Shown: positions 11,696-22,150 of the stretch, one piece after another
How positions within the stretch are numbered: the stretch's first letter is position 1
Layout of the letters: each line of letters starts with the position of its first letter
Origin: Adiantum capillus-veneris
Lineage: Eukaryota; Streptophyta; Polypodiopsida; Polypodiales; Pteridaceae
Reading direction: 5' to 3'
DNA: 58,000 bases
NCBI GenBank assembly: GCA_014529385.2
Contig: CM043945.1
Span: 97,198,612-97,256,611 of the forward strand
Notes under the pieces: generated by a model
Database searches by the model: none
What the model was told of the DNA's origin: nothing
What the model saw: the letters and a program-made list of their open reading frames with translations, nothing else
Program-made: the position numbers and the translations under genes

Positions 11696-11710
11696 GAATT
11701 GACAGGTTGT

Positions 11711-11913
11711 TTAAAGATTCATTAACTTCTCAATCACTTCCGTCGTTACCTCAGGAAACTCCCTAGATGTTGATTCTTGTGACTTACCTTTTGGTCTTAG
11801 AACTTCTATTGGAACCTCTCTCCTTAAGCACTTGAGTTTCCTATCTTTCTCGGCAACCCTAGTTTTAGCTGCCTCAAAGGGAGTAGGTGCACCCGCCTCA
11901 ACTTTTACCTTAA
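11711..11913 (-). pseudogene. gag, C-terminal piece
   Basis: This piece continues the gag interrupted by the TIR insertion at 11914-13252. Removing the insertion with one copy of its flanking duplication brings it into frame with the upstream piece at G-L-F-P-D-L. It ends in V-I-E-K-L-M-N, where a one-base frameshift near 11716 leads to a stop. The next frame continues towards the zinc knuckle. Confidence 0.75.
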
Positions 11914-13252
11914 CACTAGGTTGGTAATGGGACACTTTTATGTCCTGGGACACTTTTATGTCCTGTTAAGTGACCATTTTCCTTGAATTATGTCAAGAGT
12001 TTCAAAATGGATTTTGAGGTGCTATCTATCTAGAAAGTTGTCTCATGAGCTGAAAAAAACTTGACATTTTTTGGGAATATCAATTCCATCTTTAACCTTG
12101 TCCTTGCACAACATTTCACAACCTAAACTGTGTGAAAAAACGAGTCCTGTTTTTGGCTTTTTTCAACTTTTTGCAACTATACCACTCTAGAATTCATGTT
12201 TGTGAGGTCTATAATTCTAGAGAACTATCTTTAGTAGTCCTCAACATGTCCTGATGCTTCTAGGGAGAAATAAATGTTAAAGTTGTAAGTTATGACCAAA
12301 TTACAAAAATTGTCAAATCCTGTTTTTTAGCCAATTTTAGCTCTTCTATGATTTTTTTGGTGGCTTTCATGATATCCAAATGTAGTTTTCATTTTCTATG
12401 TCCCATATTGTAACATAAAGCTAATATTCCTTGAGTTTTTGGGCACCTAATACCCTATTTTGCATAGTACACAACGATGGTTGGTTTTTTCTATTGTAGA
12501 AGAAAACAAAACATTCTAGTATATCAAGTATAGCTTTTTCAATATTGCTAGTTTCTTGTGACAACTATATGCATTTTGTAGGTAGTAACCATATCTAGTC
12601 ATAAGGATCAAATTTGGCTAGATATTCAATAGTTTCTATGGGATTCTACAACTCATAATGTTGAACCCAGTTTTTTCATGTTTGCTGTATTTAGCACTTC
12701 ATCTTTGTCCCCAAGATTCCCCTTGGTAAGAGATGTATTATTCTTTTGACATGCTCCATGTCTCCTTATGAACCTAAAGGACAATAGGGAACTAAGAAAA
12801 CATGCATATATTATTTGTATTCAGCGTGGCTATAGAAACTTTGATGATAGGTTTGCAGAATGGTAAAAATTCAACTTTTTTGTACCTATTTCTTTTGGAA
12901 AAACAAAAAATAGTGAGTGAGAAGCAATCATATGTTCTGATCCCGAACCCATTGAAGTTAGCAAGGGAATTTATCTCAAGTCCTACAAAAATCCCTAATC
13001 TTATTTTTATACAAAAAAACGTAAGAAATGACTGTTTTGATGAAAATGTACTGGTCCATCAACTTTGGAGGCTTGGTGTGACCAAAAGATGAGAAATTTT
13101 ACAAGTCTCTTATTTTTTCCATGTGTAGTAGGCCTTGAACTATAACCTCATATAAGGATTTTACAAAATGAGTGGATCTACTATGGTTTGGGAGTTTTTT
13201 TTCAAAACCCTGAAAGGACACTTTTATGTCCTGTTAGGTTACCAACCTAGTG
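11914..13252. mobile_element. 1.34-kb TIR insertion within gag
   Basis: The ends are CACTAGGTTGGTAA and its reverse complement TTACCAACCTAGTG. Both are flanked by TTAA, and the inverted match continues outward to ACCTTAA/TTAAGGT. GGACACTTTTATGTCC, itself a stem-loop, occurs twice near the left end and once near the right end. Removing the insert with one TTAA (or TA) leaves gag in frame. Ends starting CACTA suggest CACTA/En-Spm, but a 3-base TSD does not fit. TTAA would fit piggyBac-like, TA would fit Tc1/mariner. There is no transposase; the only frame of note, 12802-13092 (+), has no motif. It is probably a non-autonomous element. Confidence 0.78.
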
Positions 13253-13710
13253 TTAAGGTCAGGAAAGAGTCCAACTATGAACCTCTCCTTCTTTAGAAAT
13301 TCGGCACCATCACCAGGGTTAGCAACATTTTGTATCTATAGAGCCCAAAGACGTAGAAACTCTTGCTTGTACAAGTAGTAGTCATCTAAGTCTTTTTGCT
13401 TATGAGAAACAATGTCTTGCCATAATTTTTGAGTGTTTTGGGGATCAAAGAAGTATTTTTTGAAATGATTCAAAACTTCCGTGTAATTCCCCTTAACTTC
13501 CTCAAGCAAAGAGTCAAACCAAGTACTAGCATCTTTCCTAAGGACTACCTCAAACATTTCTACACGTTCTTGATCAGTTACTATCCTCTTGATACGGCAA
13601 GACATTTTCAAATTTTCTAAGAATAATTCTACATCCTCCACAGGCTCTCCAAAGAACAAGAGGTAGCCACTCGTTTGCCTAGTTGTATCCATGTTGCTGG
13701 TTTTACTCAA
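13253..13710 (-). pseudogene. gag, N-terminal piece
   Basis: It starts at Met 13710 and reads 125 codons to a stop near 13336, then continues by similarity to R-F-I-V-G-L-F-P-D-L at the insertion edge. It contains L-F-F-G-E-P-V-E-D-V-E-L-F-L-E-N-L and A-S-T-W-F-D-S-L, then the F-L-R-L-W-A-L region typical of the Ty3/gypsy retrotransposon gag domain. The protein would form the capsid of the element's particle. Confidence 0.75.
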
Positions 13711-14333
13711 AAATTGCTTTTTCTTTTTTTTTTAATTTTTCTTTTACAAAATCAAATGTCAAAGTGGAGTGAAAATGTAAACATCAAAGCTTAGATCGTA
13801 GTGAATCAATGGCAAAATGAACGGAATTGAGGCATTGATAGCCGCTACTTGACTAGGTTCAAACATACCACATGTGGCTAATTAATCTAGAATTTAGATC
13901 TTCCCCACATGGGGAATCAACACAAGGCTTATTATAACTACCTATGCCTCCACATCATATGATATATTGCATGGGTGTGTTCAAATGGGATCTATGGTTG
14001 CAAGGATTTGGGTCATCTGGTGATGTACATTTGTAAATTTTGGAAACTAAGTCTTTGTATATTTGGGGCTAAAAGTAAATTGGGATAGGCTTGTAAATGT
14101 GGGCCAGTCTACACCCCTCATCTTAAACTCATGACCTCTTTGTAGCAAACCATGTGCTGAGCCACTATAGAGGATTTGGGTGCGTCATATTGTAACTATG
14201 GGCAGATCTGTAAATTTGGAGAAATTTGATCCCATTTGAACTCGCCCGTGTGATATAGTGTTGAGGCTAATTGTGGACATAAAATGAGCATGGATTTCTA
14301 AACTATGAGGCCATCGGGATGTTTGTTGCACCC

Positions 14334-14335
<2 letters not shown>
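13711..14335. other. Unassigned stretch upstream of gag
   Basis: A 5' LTR and primer binding site of the minus-strand gypsy element would be expected here, but none was recognised. No coding motif was seen. Confidence 0.4.

Positions 14336-14369
<34 letters not shown>
14336..14369. repeat. (GA)n microsatellite
   Basis: A pure GA run of about 34 bases. Confidence 0.96.
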
Positions 14370-14372
<3 letters not shown>

Positions 14373-14534
14373 CAAAAACTTTAGGGTTAATGATAGTTTT
14401 GAATGCTCATATTTTCAAGCTCTGGCCTACTAGTAGGTGGGATTTGTATTTGGTAGTGTTTTTCTAAGCAACTTTGTGTTTTTCAAGAAGATTTTCATTC
14501 CATTTGCACTGCTTTATGAAGGGTCCAAAGTGTC

Positions 14535-15275
14535 TCATTGTATTATGTGACATTTATAGATGATGCAACTAGAAAGACATTGGTTTATCCGATGAAAAAT
14601 AAACCCGATGCGTTTCTATATTTCAAAGGTGGCAAGCCTCCATAGAAAATTGAAGCAGGTAATAAGTTGAAATGCTTGAGATTTGACAATGGTGGAGAGT
14701 ATTGCGGCCAAGCTTTTGTGCTATCAATGGCATACAAAGGCAAAAGACAACACCAAGGAAACAATTTTCCATTTGTACTTTGTGTACGATTAGAGCACAA
14801 TCTTTCATTTTTACAACATCTACTTGATGAACAAGACAATCATGGAGCGAGCAAGAAGCATGAGACTACTTATAGGTTGCCGCTTGAGATTTAGTCAGAA
14901 GCAGTCAATACAATTGTCTTCTCGATAAACCAATCACCCTCAACAACATTGGATGGAGGAATTCCAAAAGATGTATGGATAGGTAAAACAATGAACTACC
15001 CACTTCTCAAAGTATTTGGATGTGAGGCCTTCATGCACATAGACAAAAGTCTAAGGTCTTAAATTAGATGCAAAGTCCAAGAAATGTTTTTTCATTGGTT
15101 ATAAAGAAGCACATTTTGGGTATTGCCTATGGAATCCTCAACATGGTAAAATCTCTAAGAGTTGAGATGTTATTTTCAACGAATATAGTTTATACAAAGA
15201 TTACTTGGAACAAAAAACAAAGAAAGTTGTCACTCATGTGAGAAGGCAATCCATAGAGGCTCCTTTGAATCTATA
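14535..15275 (+). pseudogene. Ty1/copia integrase remnant
   Basis: The plus strand reads F-I-D-D-A-T-R-K-T with P-M-K-N-K, then K-C-L-R-F-D-N-G-G-E-Y with the core Asp. After a degenerate stretch it reads N-Q-S-P-S-T-T-L-D-G-G-I-P, V-W-I-G-K and L-K-V-F-G-C-E-A-F. This is the order found in Ty1/copia integrases and their C-terminal extension. The Glu-containing P-Q-Q-N-G-V-A-E segment is missing: about 100 bases there are replaced by other sequence. Several stops and frameshifts occur. No RT follows, so this is a fragment. Confidence 0.82.
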
Positions 15276-15329
15276 AAAGGAGGCCTTTTTTACACATGAA
15301 AAAGAGAAGTGAGAAGAAGTAAGAAGTTC

Positions 15330-15545
15330 AAGGTAGAGAGAGAATCACGTGGGACGTTCATTAAAGGCTTCTAAGCCCTTTGTAAACTACTTCAATTTTG
15401 AAGTGTAAAGCCATTGAGTGGCTGCTTTCTCATGGGTGTAGGCCATACTTGGGTGAACCACGTACATCTTATGCTCTCTCTCTCTCTCTCTTATTATCTC
15501 TCTTGTGTATGTTTTATCTCTCTCCATTAAAAACACCACTTTAAT
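15330..15545 (+). mobile_element. Possible copia LTR 3' remnant with CT run
   Basis: GGGTGTAGGCCATACTTGGG, GAACCACGTA and a CT-rich tail resemble the R/U5 end of plant copia LTRs. The stretch lies just after the copia integrase remnant. There is no second copy to fix the boundaries. Confidence 0.35.
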
Positions 15546-16289
15546 TGCTACTTAGTAACTCATGATCTTAACATATAGCACGTATTTTTGGGTACGAATT
15601 TACCTGTTCAAGGTTTGAAATCTACAACTACCCCTTTTTGACCTAGAATCTTGTATGGCTATAACTGGCTATAACTTGACTTGTGGTGGGTATTTTTGGA
15701 TTGGTCTTGAAGATATAGAAAGTGCTCAAGTGTCTCTACAACCCTATCAATTTAGATATCCCTCTTATGAACAATAGTCTAGTATCACCTTGGAGTTCTA
15801 GTGTATGACAATGTTTTGACCTAACACACGTGTTCCTATTAGGAATTATACGACCCTATTAAACTTTAATCAAATTTGGATAGCTTTAGGATGTCCAAAA
15901 GCCCAATTTTTTGTCAAACAAACTGCTTGATTTTAGTTAAATTTGGTCTTTGTTGACTATCAGAAGGTTCAATTTTGACTTTTCCTTTAGTTATAGGCGT
16001 TGCTAAGCATGTATATACTCTCTATGCCCAAAACTTGGTGAAAAATTTGGTCCAATCTCCATATCTAGTATCACAATACTAGACTTTTGTCCCAATTTTT
16101 AGCAAAAGTTTTTGGTTTGATTTTTCTCTGCTTTGTAAACCTAATGGTACCTATTGTGGGCAATTTGGACTTATTTCTAGGAAATTTTACCAATTTTTTG
16201 GTCAGTTTGTGCGTTTTTTAACTTTGCTCAGGTGACATTAGTTTCAATGTCCAAATTGGTCAAAATTTAGGGAGTGGCTGATGGTTGGA
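15546..16289. other. Unassigned stretch
   Basis: AT-rich sequence with no coding frame or repeat that I can support. Confidence 0.45.
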
Positions 16290-17040
16290 TATTTCAATAT
16301 GGTCGAGAAAAGCAATGATAGTTCCAATTGCACCGAGCAAAGAGGAATGGAAAAGAGGTCGCCCACAAAAAAAACCAGGGAAAAATCAATCTACGTCAAC
16401 CTCTAGACAAGCAAATGCTACAAGCAGCATGCAAGGAGTAAGGTAGATTTGGGTACCAAAAGCACAAATCAAGGACAATCTGTCTCAAATTTGGGTGCCC
16501 AAAATCTCAGCTACCATACTGAAGAAAGTTTCACATCTACCAACTCAAAGAAAAACATCTTTCATAAGAGAAACTAGCACTAGATGGGTTTGGAAACCAA
16601 AGGACCATTAATCTTCTCCACAAACTGTAAAGCCAATGAATCAGTGGAAAGTTAAATTTCAAAAAACTCCACCACAACAATTCATCAACGAAAAACCAAA
16701 ATACCAATGGAGAGTTAAATCTCAACAACCGTCATCATTGTTACCTACAACTCAGGAAATCAATGTGCCAAAGCATCCAGATGGTACAATCAGGCAAAGA
16801 GCACATAAATTACAAAATCTGCTATTTAGAAAACATCAACAGGAAACCTCGACCAAGAAAACCCTTGAGTTAACTACTCAAGACCCAACTCTTGCACCGC
16901 ATACTGGTTTAAATTGCATTGACCTTCAAAGTATGATAAAGCCAACCACGGCTATGCATAGACACGATTGTTCAACCCATGCACATTGTCGTCTCGGAGT
17001 ACTCCATCTAGGAGGGGTGGGAGGAAACTCCATCAATTAA
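16290..17040 (+). pseudogene. Degenerate coding region with repeated W-x-x-K motifs
   Basis: Read in pieces, the plus strand gives Q-I-W-V-P-K (twice), R-W-V-W-K-P-K, Q-W-K-V-K and Q-W-R-V-K within about 260 bases. The last open piece, 16636-17040, has 134 codons and is rich in Gln, Thr and Lys. W-V-P-K occurs just before the protease in some copia (Sire-type) polyproteins, so a gag/protease linker of a decayed element is the best guess. Stops separate the pieces. A purine-rich tract and a candidate LTR follow. Confidence 0.4.
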
Positions 17041-17072
17041 TGGCAATGTTTGAAGAGGGAGAAAAAAGTTAG

Positions 17073-18120
17073 ATGTTAACGTGTGGTTTTTGTAAAATTA
17101 CCTAATAATGCCCTTAAAAATCATCAACAGGGGAATTTCAGCTAATAAAATATCCTCGTTGAGTGTAAATATTGTATATACTATCAGAAATTACATCAAA
17201 CAATAGCCCTTTTTGTTTATTTTCATCAATCTTTCTCGATATTGGAGCTAAAAAATGAAAAAATCCACCAAAAAGTAATAAAATAGTATTTTTCAATGGA
17301 TTTTCTTAATTTTTTTGATCTTTCAATTTGCTTTTTTAGTGTATTTTATTATTTTCTTTAATTTTTCTAATAAACATGTCAAAAATTAATCATAAATAGC
17401 AAATGAGCTCAAATGGAGGAACTAAAAATACGATGATGATCATGAGGACAAGACGAATAGGCACAAAAAATTTTGATATAAAAGACAAACGAAAACAGAA
17501 GGCCTAAATTAAGCCGCTAGGGCCTGTTTTTGCGAATTCTTGTAGAATGAGCTAACGGAGTCTGATTGAGGAACTTTTCGAGTCTAACATAGATTCACGG
17601 CCTATTAGGACTAACAGGGAATCTGGAGAAAAGAAGTTTGAGAAGTCCAAGTATACATATCTTAGGTAGCCCAAAAGCACCTCATTTTCACTAGTCACTC
17701 TTGGAGAAGAGAGCTCTCGGCCTACTTCGTGCGTGATTTGCGGAGTCTACAGTCACCCATTCTTAGCACCATTTCGCACGAGACAAAGCTAACCCATGTA
17801 ACATTTTTTGGGAGCTTTATTTTAAAAACACTTAATATTTTTATAAATCAGGAATATTGTAACTCCTATTTAACGAGTGGATATTGTAATCTATCAGCCG
17901 GAGCTATAAGCTTCCAGAGTGTATCAATTTATCCTTGGTTAAAGCTCCCAGATGATTTGTTTTTGGCCTAAGAAACCTTGGCTAAGGTATAAAGGCCAAC
18001 TTTGTATAGTTATTTTTGGATAAGAAATACACAACGTGAGCTTACAATGCTCACTTCTCTCCTTCTCCTGCTTCTATCTCCCTTGTCGATTGTCACATTG
18101 CAGTGTCACCTGTTGCGTTG
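17073..18120 (+). mobile_element. Candidate LTR
   Basis: It begins TGTTAACGTG after the purine-rich GAAGAGGGAGAAAAAAG. It contains GGTATAAAGGCC, a TATA-like site, at about 17977-17988. This is followed by a start-region-like AAGAAATACACAACGTGAG and a CT-rich tail. An end in CA cannot be fixed (TTGTCACA at about 18095 or CAACCACA at about 18127 are options). No partner LTR was found and no target duplication could be defined. Confidence 0.4.
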
Positions 18121-18439
18121 CAACCACATATAAGAGCTATACGCATTGACGTAAACATATCATGATAAATCATAGCTTTTGACGTCATCGACCTGCGGCC
18201 TAATTTCATCATAAGTAGGAATTTAAGCTAGGAAATCACAAAATAAGTATAGGCAGGATATTGGGGAATCATTGCTAAGCATTTAGATACATTCAAGGTC
18301 AGAAATGACTAGGTCAAAATCTCACTACTGTTAATAATCGTATTTTTTGCTTTTCATCGAAAGTGAGATTTGAGACCATAAGCATGTGTGCTTAGGTCTT
18401 ATATACTTGTCTTAGAAGTTTAATAACATTCGGATATCA

Positions 18440-18885
18440 TTTGATGCTGTAACGATCATATTTTGCTTGCCAGTTAGCGACTAGCTTGACATGCTGGTCC
18501 TTTGTTGGTGGCCAGACTTTCTTTTGTGTGTGGCTACTTGAGATGATGGAGTACATGGCTTCCCCCTACTTCGGCTCTAGTTGATACTCTCCTTTTTTGA
18601 AGGGTTGGTTCCTACAACAGCCTGTCTTCTTCGACGGTCCTGCTTAGGAAGGCATATCCGGTGGCAAAGGTTATGCTTCTTGTGGCACTCAAGCTAGTCT
18701 GTTCCTAATGGGTGACTCCCTTTAGCCAATGTACTTGAAGTGATGATGTGGAGTTTGTATCCTGGTAAAGGCGTTGTACTTAAGGGCTACTTATGATGTC
18801 ATGGCTTGTTCCAAGCATGACTTACCGACGTAATTTTTTGATTTTGCTAATTTATTCTACTCACTAGTGTGAGTTTAAAGGAAGG
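18440..18885 (+). mobile_element. LINE 3' tail (plus strand)
   Basis: The segment ends in ATTTTGCTAA and the stem-loop ACTCACTAGTGTGAGT (18859-18874). It shares a CATGGCTTG...AGCATG block with tails at 21460-21555 and 32340-32500. No clear poly-A follows. No RT-coding part is attached. Confidence 0.6.
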
Positions 18886-19207
18886 ACATATTCTCAGATT
18901 CTCGTTAAAAACACCACTACTATTTGTTTTGGTGTTGATATCTTTTCTTTTTTCCCAACTCACAGTGGAAAAGTTTTATTATCTCAAAAATGAATATTTG
19001 TTGCTCATATCATAAGCCAATCACTTTTAGGATATCTACTTGTATTTTGCCTCCCTCTCGCCTCTTGGGCTATAGTGCCATGTATCTCGGTCATCTTTTC
19101 CCTTTGTAAGCTTCTTTGCTTTTCTATTATATTGCTCGCTTTTATGGTAAATAAATCGCTTAGAGATAGGAACTTAGCTCTTGTGATGGTTTAAGATGTT
19201 GAAAGTT
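18886..19207. other. Unassigned stretch
   Basis: AT-rich; nothing recognised. Confidence 0.45.
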
Positions 19208-19276
19208 GCAAAATTTAAACCTGGTCAAAGGCCTATTTAAGTTTTTTATTCATGAGAATCAAGCAACAAGTGTCTT
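19208..19276. repeat. 68-bp direct repeat, left copy
   Basis: Matches 21560-21628 with roughly a dozen mismatches (shared GCAAAATTTAAAC, CTATTTAAG and CAACAAGTGTCTT). The two copies bracket a block that has LINE 3' ends at both edges, as a long target-site duplication would. Confidence 0.7.
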
Positions 19277-19277
19277 T

Positions 19278-19500
19278 TCTTTTTTGTTTTGCAAAAATCA
19301 CGAGAGTGAGTGATGTTATATTAAGCAAACAATTGCAAGACTAGCCCTACTCACAATCTGAGCCAGGGCATCCATAGGACCAGGAGGATACAAGAGGGGG
19401 TTTACCATTGTCTCTTGGCCTTGCCAGAATGGTTTTATCCCCTTAATAGACTCTGGGGTAAGCAATGGTCCGAAGCAAGGTGGATGGTGGTTACTAACAA
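19278..19500 (-). mobile_element. LINE 3' end (minus strand)
   Basis: A T-rich edge (the poly-A tail on the other strand) is followed by the stem-loop TCAC-GAGA-GTGA at 19298-19309. The following GTGATGTTATATTAAGCA aligns with the other minus-strand tails at about 28390 and 37343. The coding part of the LINE is not present in this orientation. Confidence 0.55.
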
Positions 19501-19990
19501 CATTTGGAGGCCACAATGTCCTATATCGATGAAGATTTTTCTTTGAAAAGTGCTTTGGGGGCTATTCCGATAGGAGTGAAGATTTCAGCCAGAGGGATTG
19601 GATCCAATAGGTGTTCTGGCTACAAAGTGACGAGTAAGGACCTTGTGCACCTGTTCAAGGAGTGCCTGACTATATGTGGATTGGCAGGGAAGACGTGTAA
19701 ATGAATTCAAAAGACCTGGAAGATTGGGTTTTACAAGAACGAACTAATCCTTGGCGGTAGGGGGATGAAAATCCAAGTGTTGCTGATTTGTACTCAAATT
19801 GTTAGATTTTGCTATTTCAAGCAAATTTAGAATCCCAAGAATGGTAGGGTCTTTGAGAACGATCTTTCTTGTGCCTGCTTCTTGGAGATCGTGCAAGAAA
19901 GTAAAGAATTGGTCACCTCATTTGGTAAAAGCAAGGACTTTGGTGAATGGAATTGGGTCGTCAATGTGATGTCGCTAAACTAGGGATAGC
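19500..19990 (+). pseudogene. LINE ORF2 C-terminal zinc-binding region (zf-RVT type)
   Basis: The plus strand reads W-R-P-Q-C-P-I-S-M-K-I-F-L, then A-I-P-I-G-V-K-I, R-C-S-G-Y and H-L-F-K-E-C-L. After a stop it continues V-R-F-C-Y-F-K-Q-I-W and R-V-F-E-N-D. The same order occurs in the LINE copies at 37459-37870 and 32130-32330. The second Cys of the C-x2-C pair is Tyr. This region lies after RT in plant L1-type ORF2 proteins. Several stops make it inactive. Confidence 0.75.
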
Positions 19991-19999
19991 CTAAGTCAA

Positions 20000-20037
20000 T
20001 CCACAATTGTCTTATTCCAAGGAAAATGATTGGAAAG
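20000..20037. repeat. Short copy of LINE-flanking sequence
   Basis: GTCTTATTCCAAGGAAAATG and flanking bases recur at 21619-21650 beyond the right 68-base repeat. It may be the left target duplication of a second insertion nested in the block. Confidence 0.6.
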
Positions 20038-21556
20038 TAAACTTAAGCTAGAGATAGGCACCGATACAAGGTCTTTCATGGTTTGAGAGGGAAGGTTCAC
20101 TAAGAGGGTAGGCAGACATACAAGGATGGTGGTTTGAGAAGGAAAGGTGGATTGAGACTAGGTGGGCGAGCTTGGGTGCTAGCAATGGGGCGTCTCTGAT
20201 TGTATGCAGGTAGGACAAGGGCGGCAATAGGGTTAGCCACTAGGGTTAACAATCGACAGGGTGTATTGGTTGAGCTTGAGGTGGTGAGGTGTGTCGCGAA
20301 GTTGGTGAGGCCTTTGGTGTTGGGTCTTCTTGCATGCGGGTTTGCTCAGAGCTTATGTGTGCAAGCTCCTTTCCTCATATGTGCTTGTTCAAGTTTCTAA
20401 AGTGCTATTTTGATGCTCGATAATAATCGCCTTGTTGATAGTCTTTGACACATTGATTATCTTGATAAGTTGTATTTTTTTGTTTGAAGACCTTAGCTTA
20501 GGCAAATTCAGTGCGCTTTTGTTCTCACTTTTTGTGTGTGCTGATTATTTTTTAGTGTTTCTTTGAAGTGCTACTTCATGAGCGCAATTATTTTCACCTT
20601 TGGGGGTGTTTCTTGGTGACATGGAATTGGATGTGACGATGTCAAGGGGTCTGGGCGGCCTAGGGACACCAGGTCCCGGTGGATGGGTGGTAGAGTTTGT
20701 ATTCATTACAAAGAGTAGGAAAAGGGTGATTGATTCAAATACCTCAAATTTAGAGAATATTTTGAAGCCCTTTGTGTTTGGCACTTGTTCATTATCAAAA
20801 GAAATCCTACTTAGAGTGGTTAGGTAAAGTCAGAACAAGGTGGACGATGGCTATGCGATGCAGGCTGAGTTTAATCCAAAAGTCACAACTTGGAGCATAG
20901 GGTTTTGCTTTGTGCACTCAGTAGTGTTATATTTTATGGGCCGGTGAATGTCAACACATGGCTTATGGAAGTGGGCGGCAACGGTGACTAATAATAGAAA
21001 TGCGGTCTGCCGGTTCACCACATTGGGAAAAAGCTTCTATGTGGTAGGATGGTGCATGATAAACCTATGCAGATGGAAAACCCCTTAGATAAGCCAGAGC
21101 CAATTAGCTTAGAGGCTTTAAATCTTGAAGGAAATAGCAATGAGGCAGAGTGCCCTCTTGTTGAGGTGGAGGACAAGATAGAGATAGTCAATAAGGATGT
21201 GCAATTGTAGAACCAACAGCTAGACCTAATTAGTCGCTTGGTGAAGGTTACATCTCCTTTGATCACCATTGTGTCTGCTAAAAAGAATAGCTACAAAAAA
21301 GTGATAAATGTAGCAATAGGTTTTGGCTAGGTGGTCAAGGGTGCACTGTGAGAAGGCTCTCTCCTTGGTGGCAATCCCAAGCCAACCTAAGTCCCATTGG
21401 TGTCGTTTAGTTTTAGGGTGGCACCCTTCATTAGCCGATGTAACAATTTCTTTGTGTCTTAGGTGGTGCCATGGCTCGATAGGAGCATGGCTTACAATGT
21501 AACTTTTTTGGATTTGTAATATAAACATACACTCACTATTGTGAGTTTGAAAAAAA
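20038..21556 (+). mobile_element. LINE-like insertion with intact 3' tail
   Basis: The right end has the stem-loop ACTCACTATTGTGAGT (21531-21546) followed by a poly-A tail, then the flank repeated on the left at 20000-20037. Inside, a short frame at about 20955-21065 reads W-K-W-A-A-T-V-T-N-N-R-N and R-F-T-T-L-G-K-S, which looks like decayed coding. RT was not found, so this is a deleted or chimeric copy. Confidence 0.5.
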
Positions 21557-21559
21557 AAA

Positions 21560-21628
21560 CAAAATTTAAACTTGATCAAAAGACTATTTAAGTATATTAT
21601 TTATCAAAATCAATCAACAAGTGTCTTA
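21560..21628. repeat. 68-bp direct repeat, right copy
   Basis: Partner of 19208-19276, starting right after the poly-A tail at 21550-21559. Confidence 0.7.
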
Positions 21629-22025
21629 TTCCAAGGAAAATGATTGGAAATATATTCTACTAAAAAAATATACAAATTGGCAACTAGGGCATTATAGTTT
21701 TTGGCTTTCTAAAACAAGCTTTAGAGAAGAAGAGGTTAGGCCAGTGTTAGGAAAACTCAATTCCATAGATATACAAAATTCCCCTTAAGGTAGATCTAAA
21801 TAGGAAATTTTCTAAAATAATAGACATTTTTTGCAATTTAATCTATTTTCTTAAAATTTTCAAGTAGATTTTCTCCTTCTCCTTCTCCCCAACTAGCTCA
21901 TGTCTAAGCGAAGGCATAGTGGCACACTCTCCCAAACATTGGGTAAGGTGCACATTCAAAATTGTATTGTTTTCTAATTGATTGAACCTTTCTTTTCACG
22001 TGAACAATTGAAATCTTCTTTAGGC
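21629..22025. other. Unassigned stretch
   Basis: No coding motif or repeat could be supported. Confidence 0.45.
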
Positions 22026-22150
22026 CTTAGTCTAACAAATGGGTCCTCTCATTTCATAGCCTTATATAAGTACATGATTTCATAGCCTTAGTCTAACAAA
22101 TGGGTCCTCTCATTTCATAGCCTTATATAAGTACATGATTTCATAGCCTT
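22026..22150. repeat. 61-bp tandem duplication
   Basis: The unit TTAGTCTAACAAATGGGTCC onward to ATTTCATAGCC is present twice without visible change, with a partial third start. Confidence 0.92.

Larger units (their letters stand above)
7071..13710 (-). mobile_element. Decayed Ty3/gypsy retrotransposon, Tat type with second RNase H
   Basis: Minus-strand order is gag, CCHC knuckle, protease, RT, RNase H, a second archaeal-type RNase H, integrase, then a GPY-like C terminus and a polypurine tract. The extra RNase H between the retroviral-type RNase H and integrase is the known signature of the plant Tat lineage. At least six frameshifts or stops break the polyprotein, and several active-site residues are changed. 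A 1.34-kb TIR insertion splits gag. No primer binding site or paired LTR was identified, so the outer limits are provisional. Confidence 0.85.

Noticed and set aside
12802-13092. 96-codon frame in the TIR element as a transposase
   Set aside because: It lacks catalytic motifs and is far too short.
7055-13845. TGATAGCCG near 7056 (minus) and at 13837 (plus) as LTR termini
   Set aside because: Only about 9 bases match and the orientation is wrong for a pair of LTRs.
20200-20400. 66-codon plus-strand frame as a gene
   Set aside because: It has no motif and lies within a LINE-like block with many stops around.
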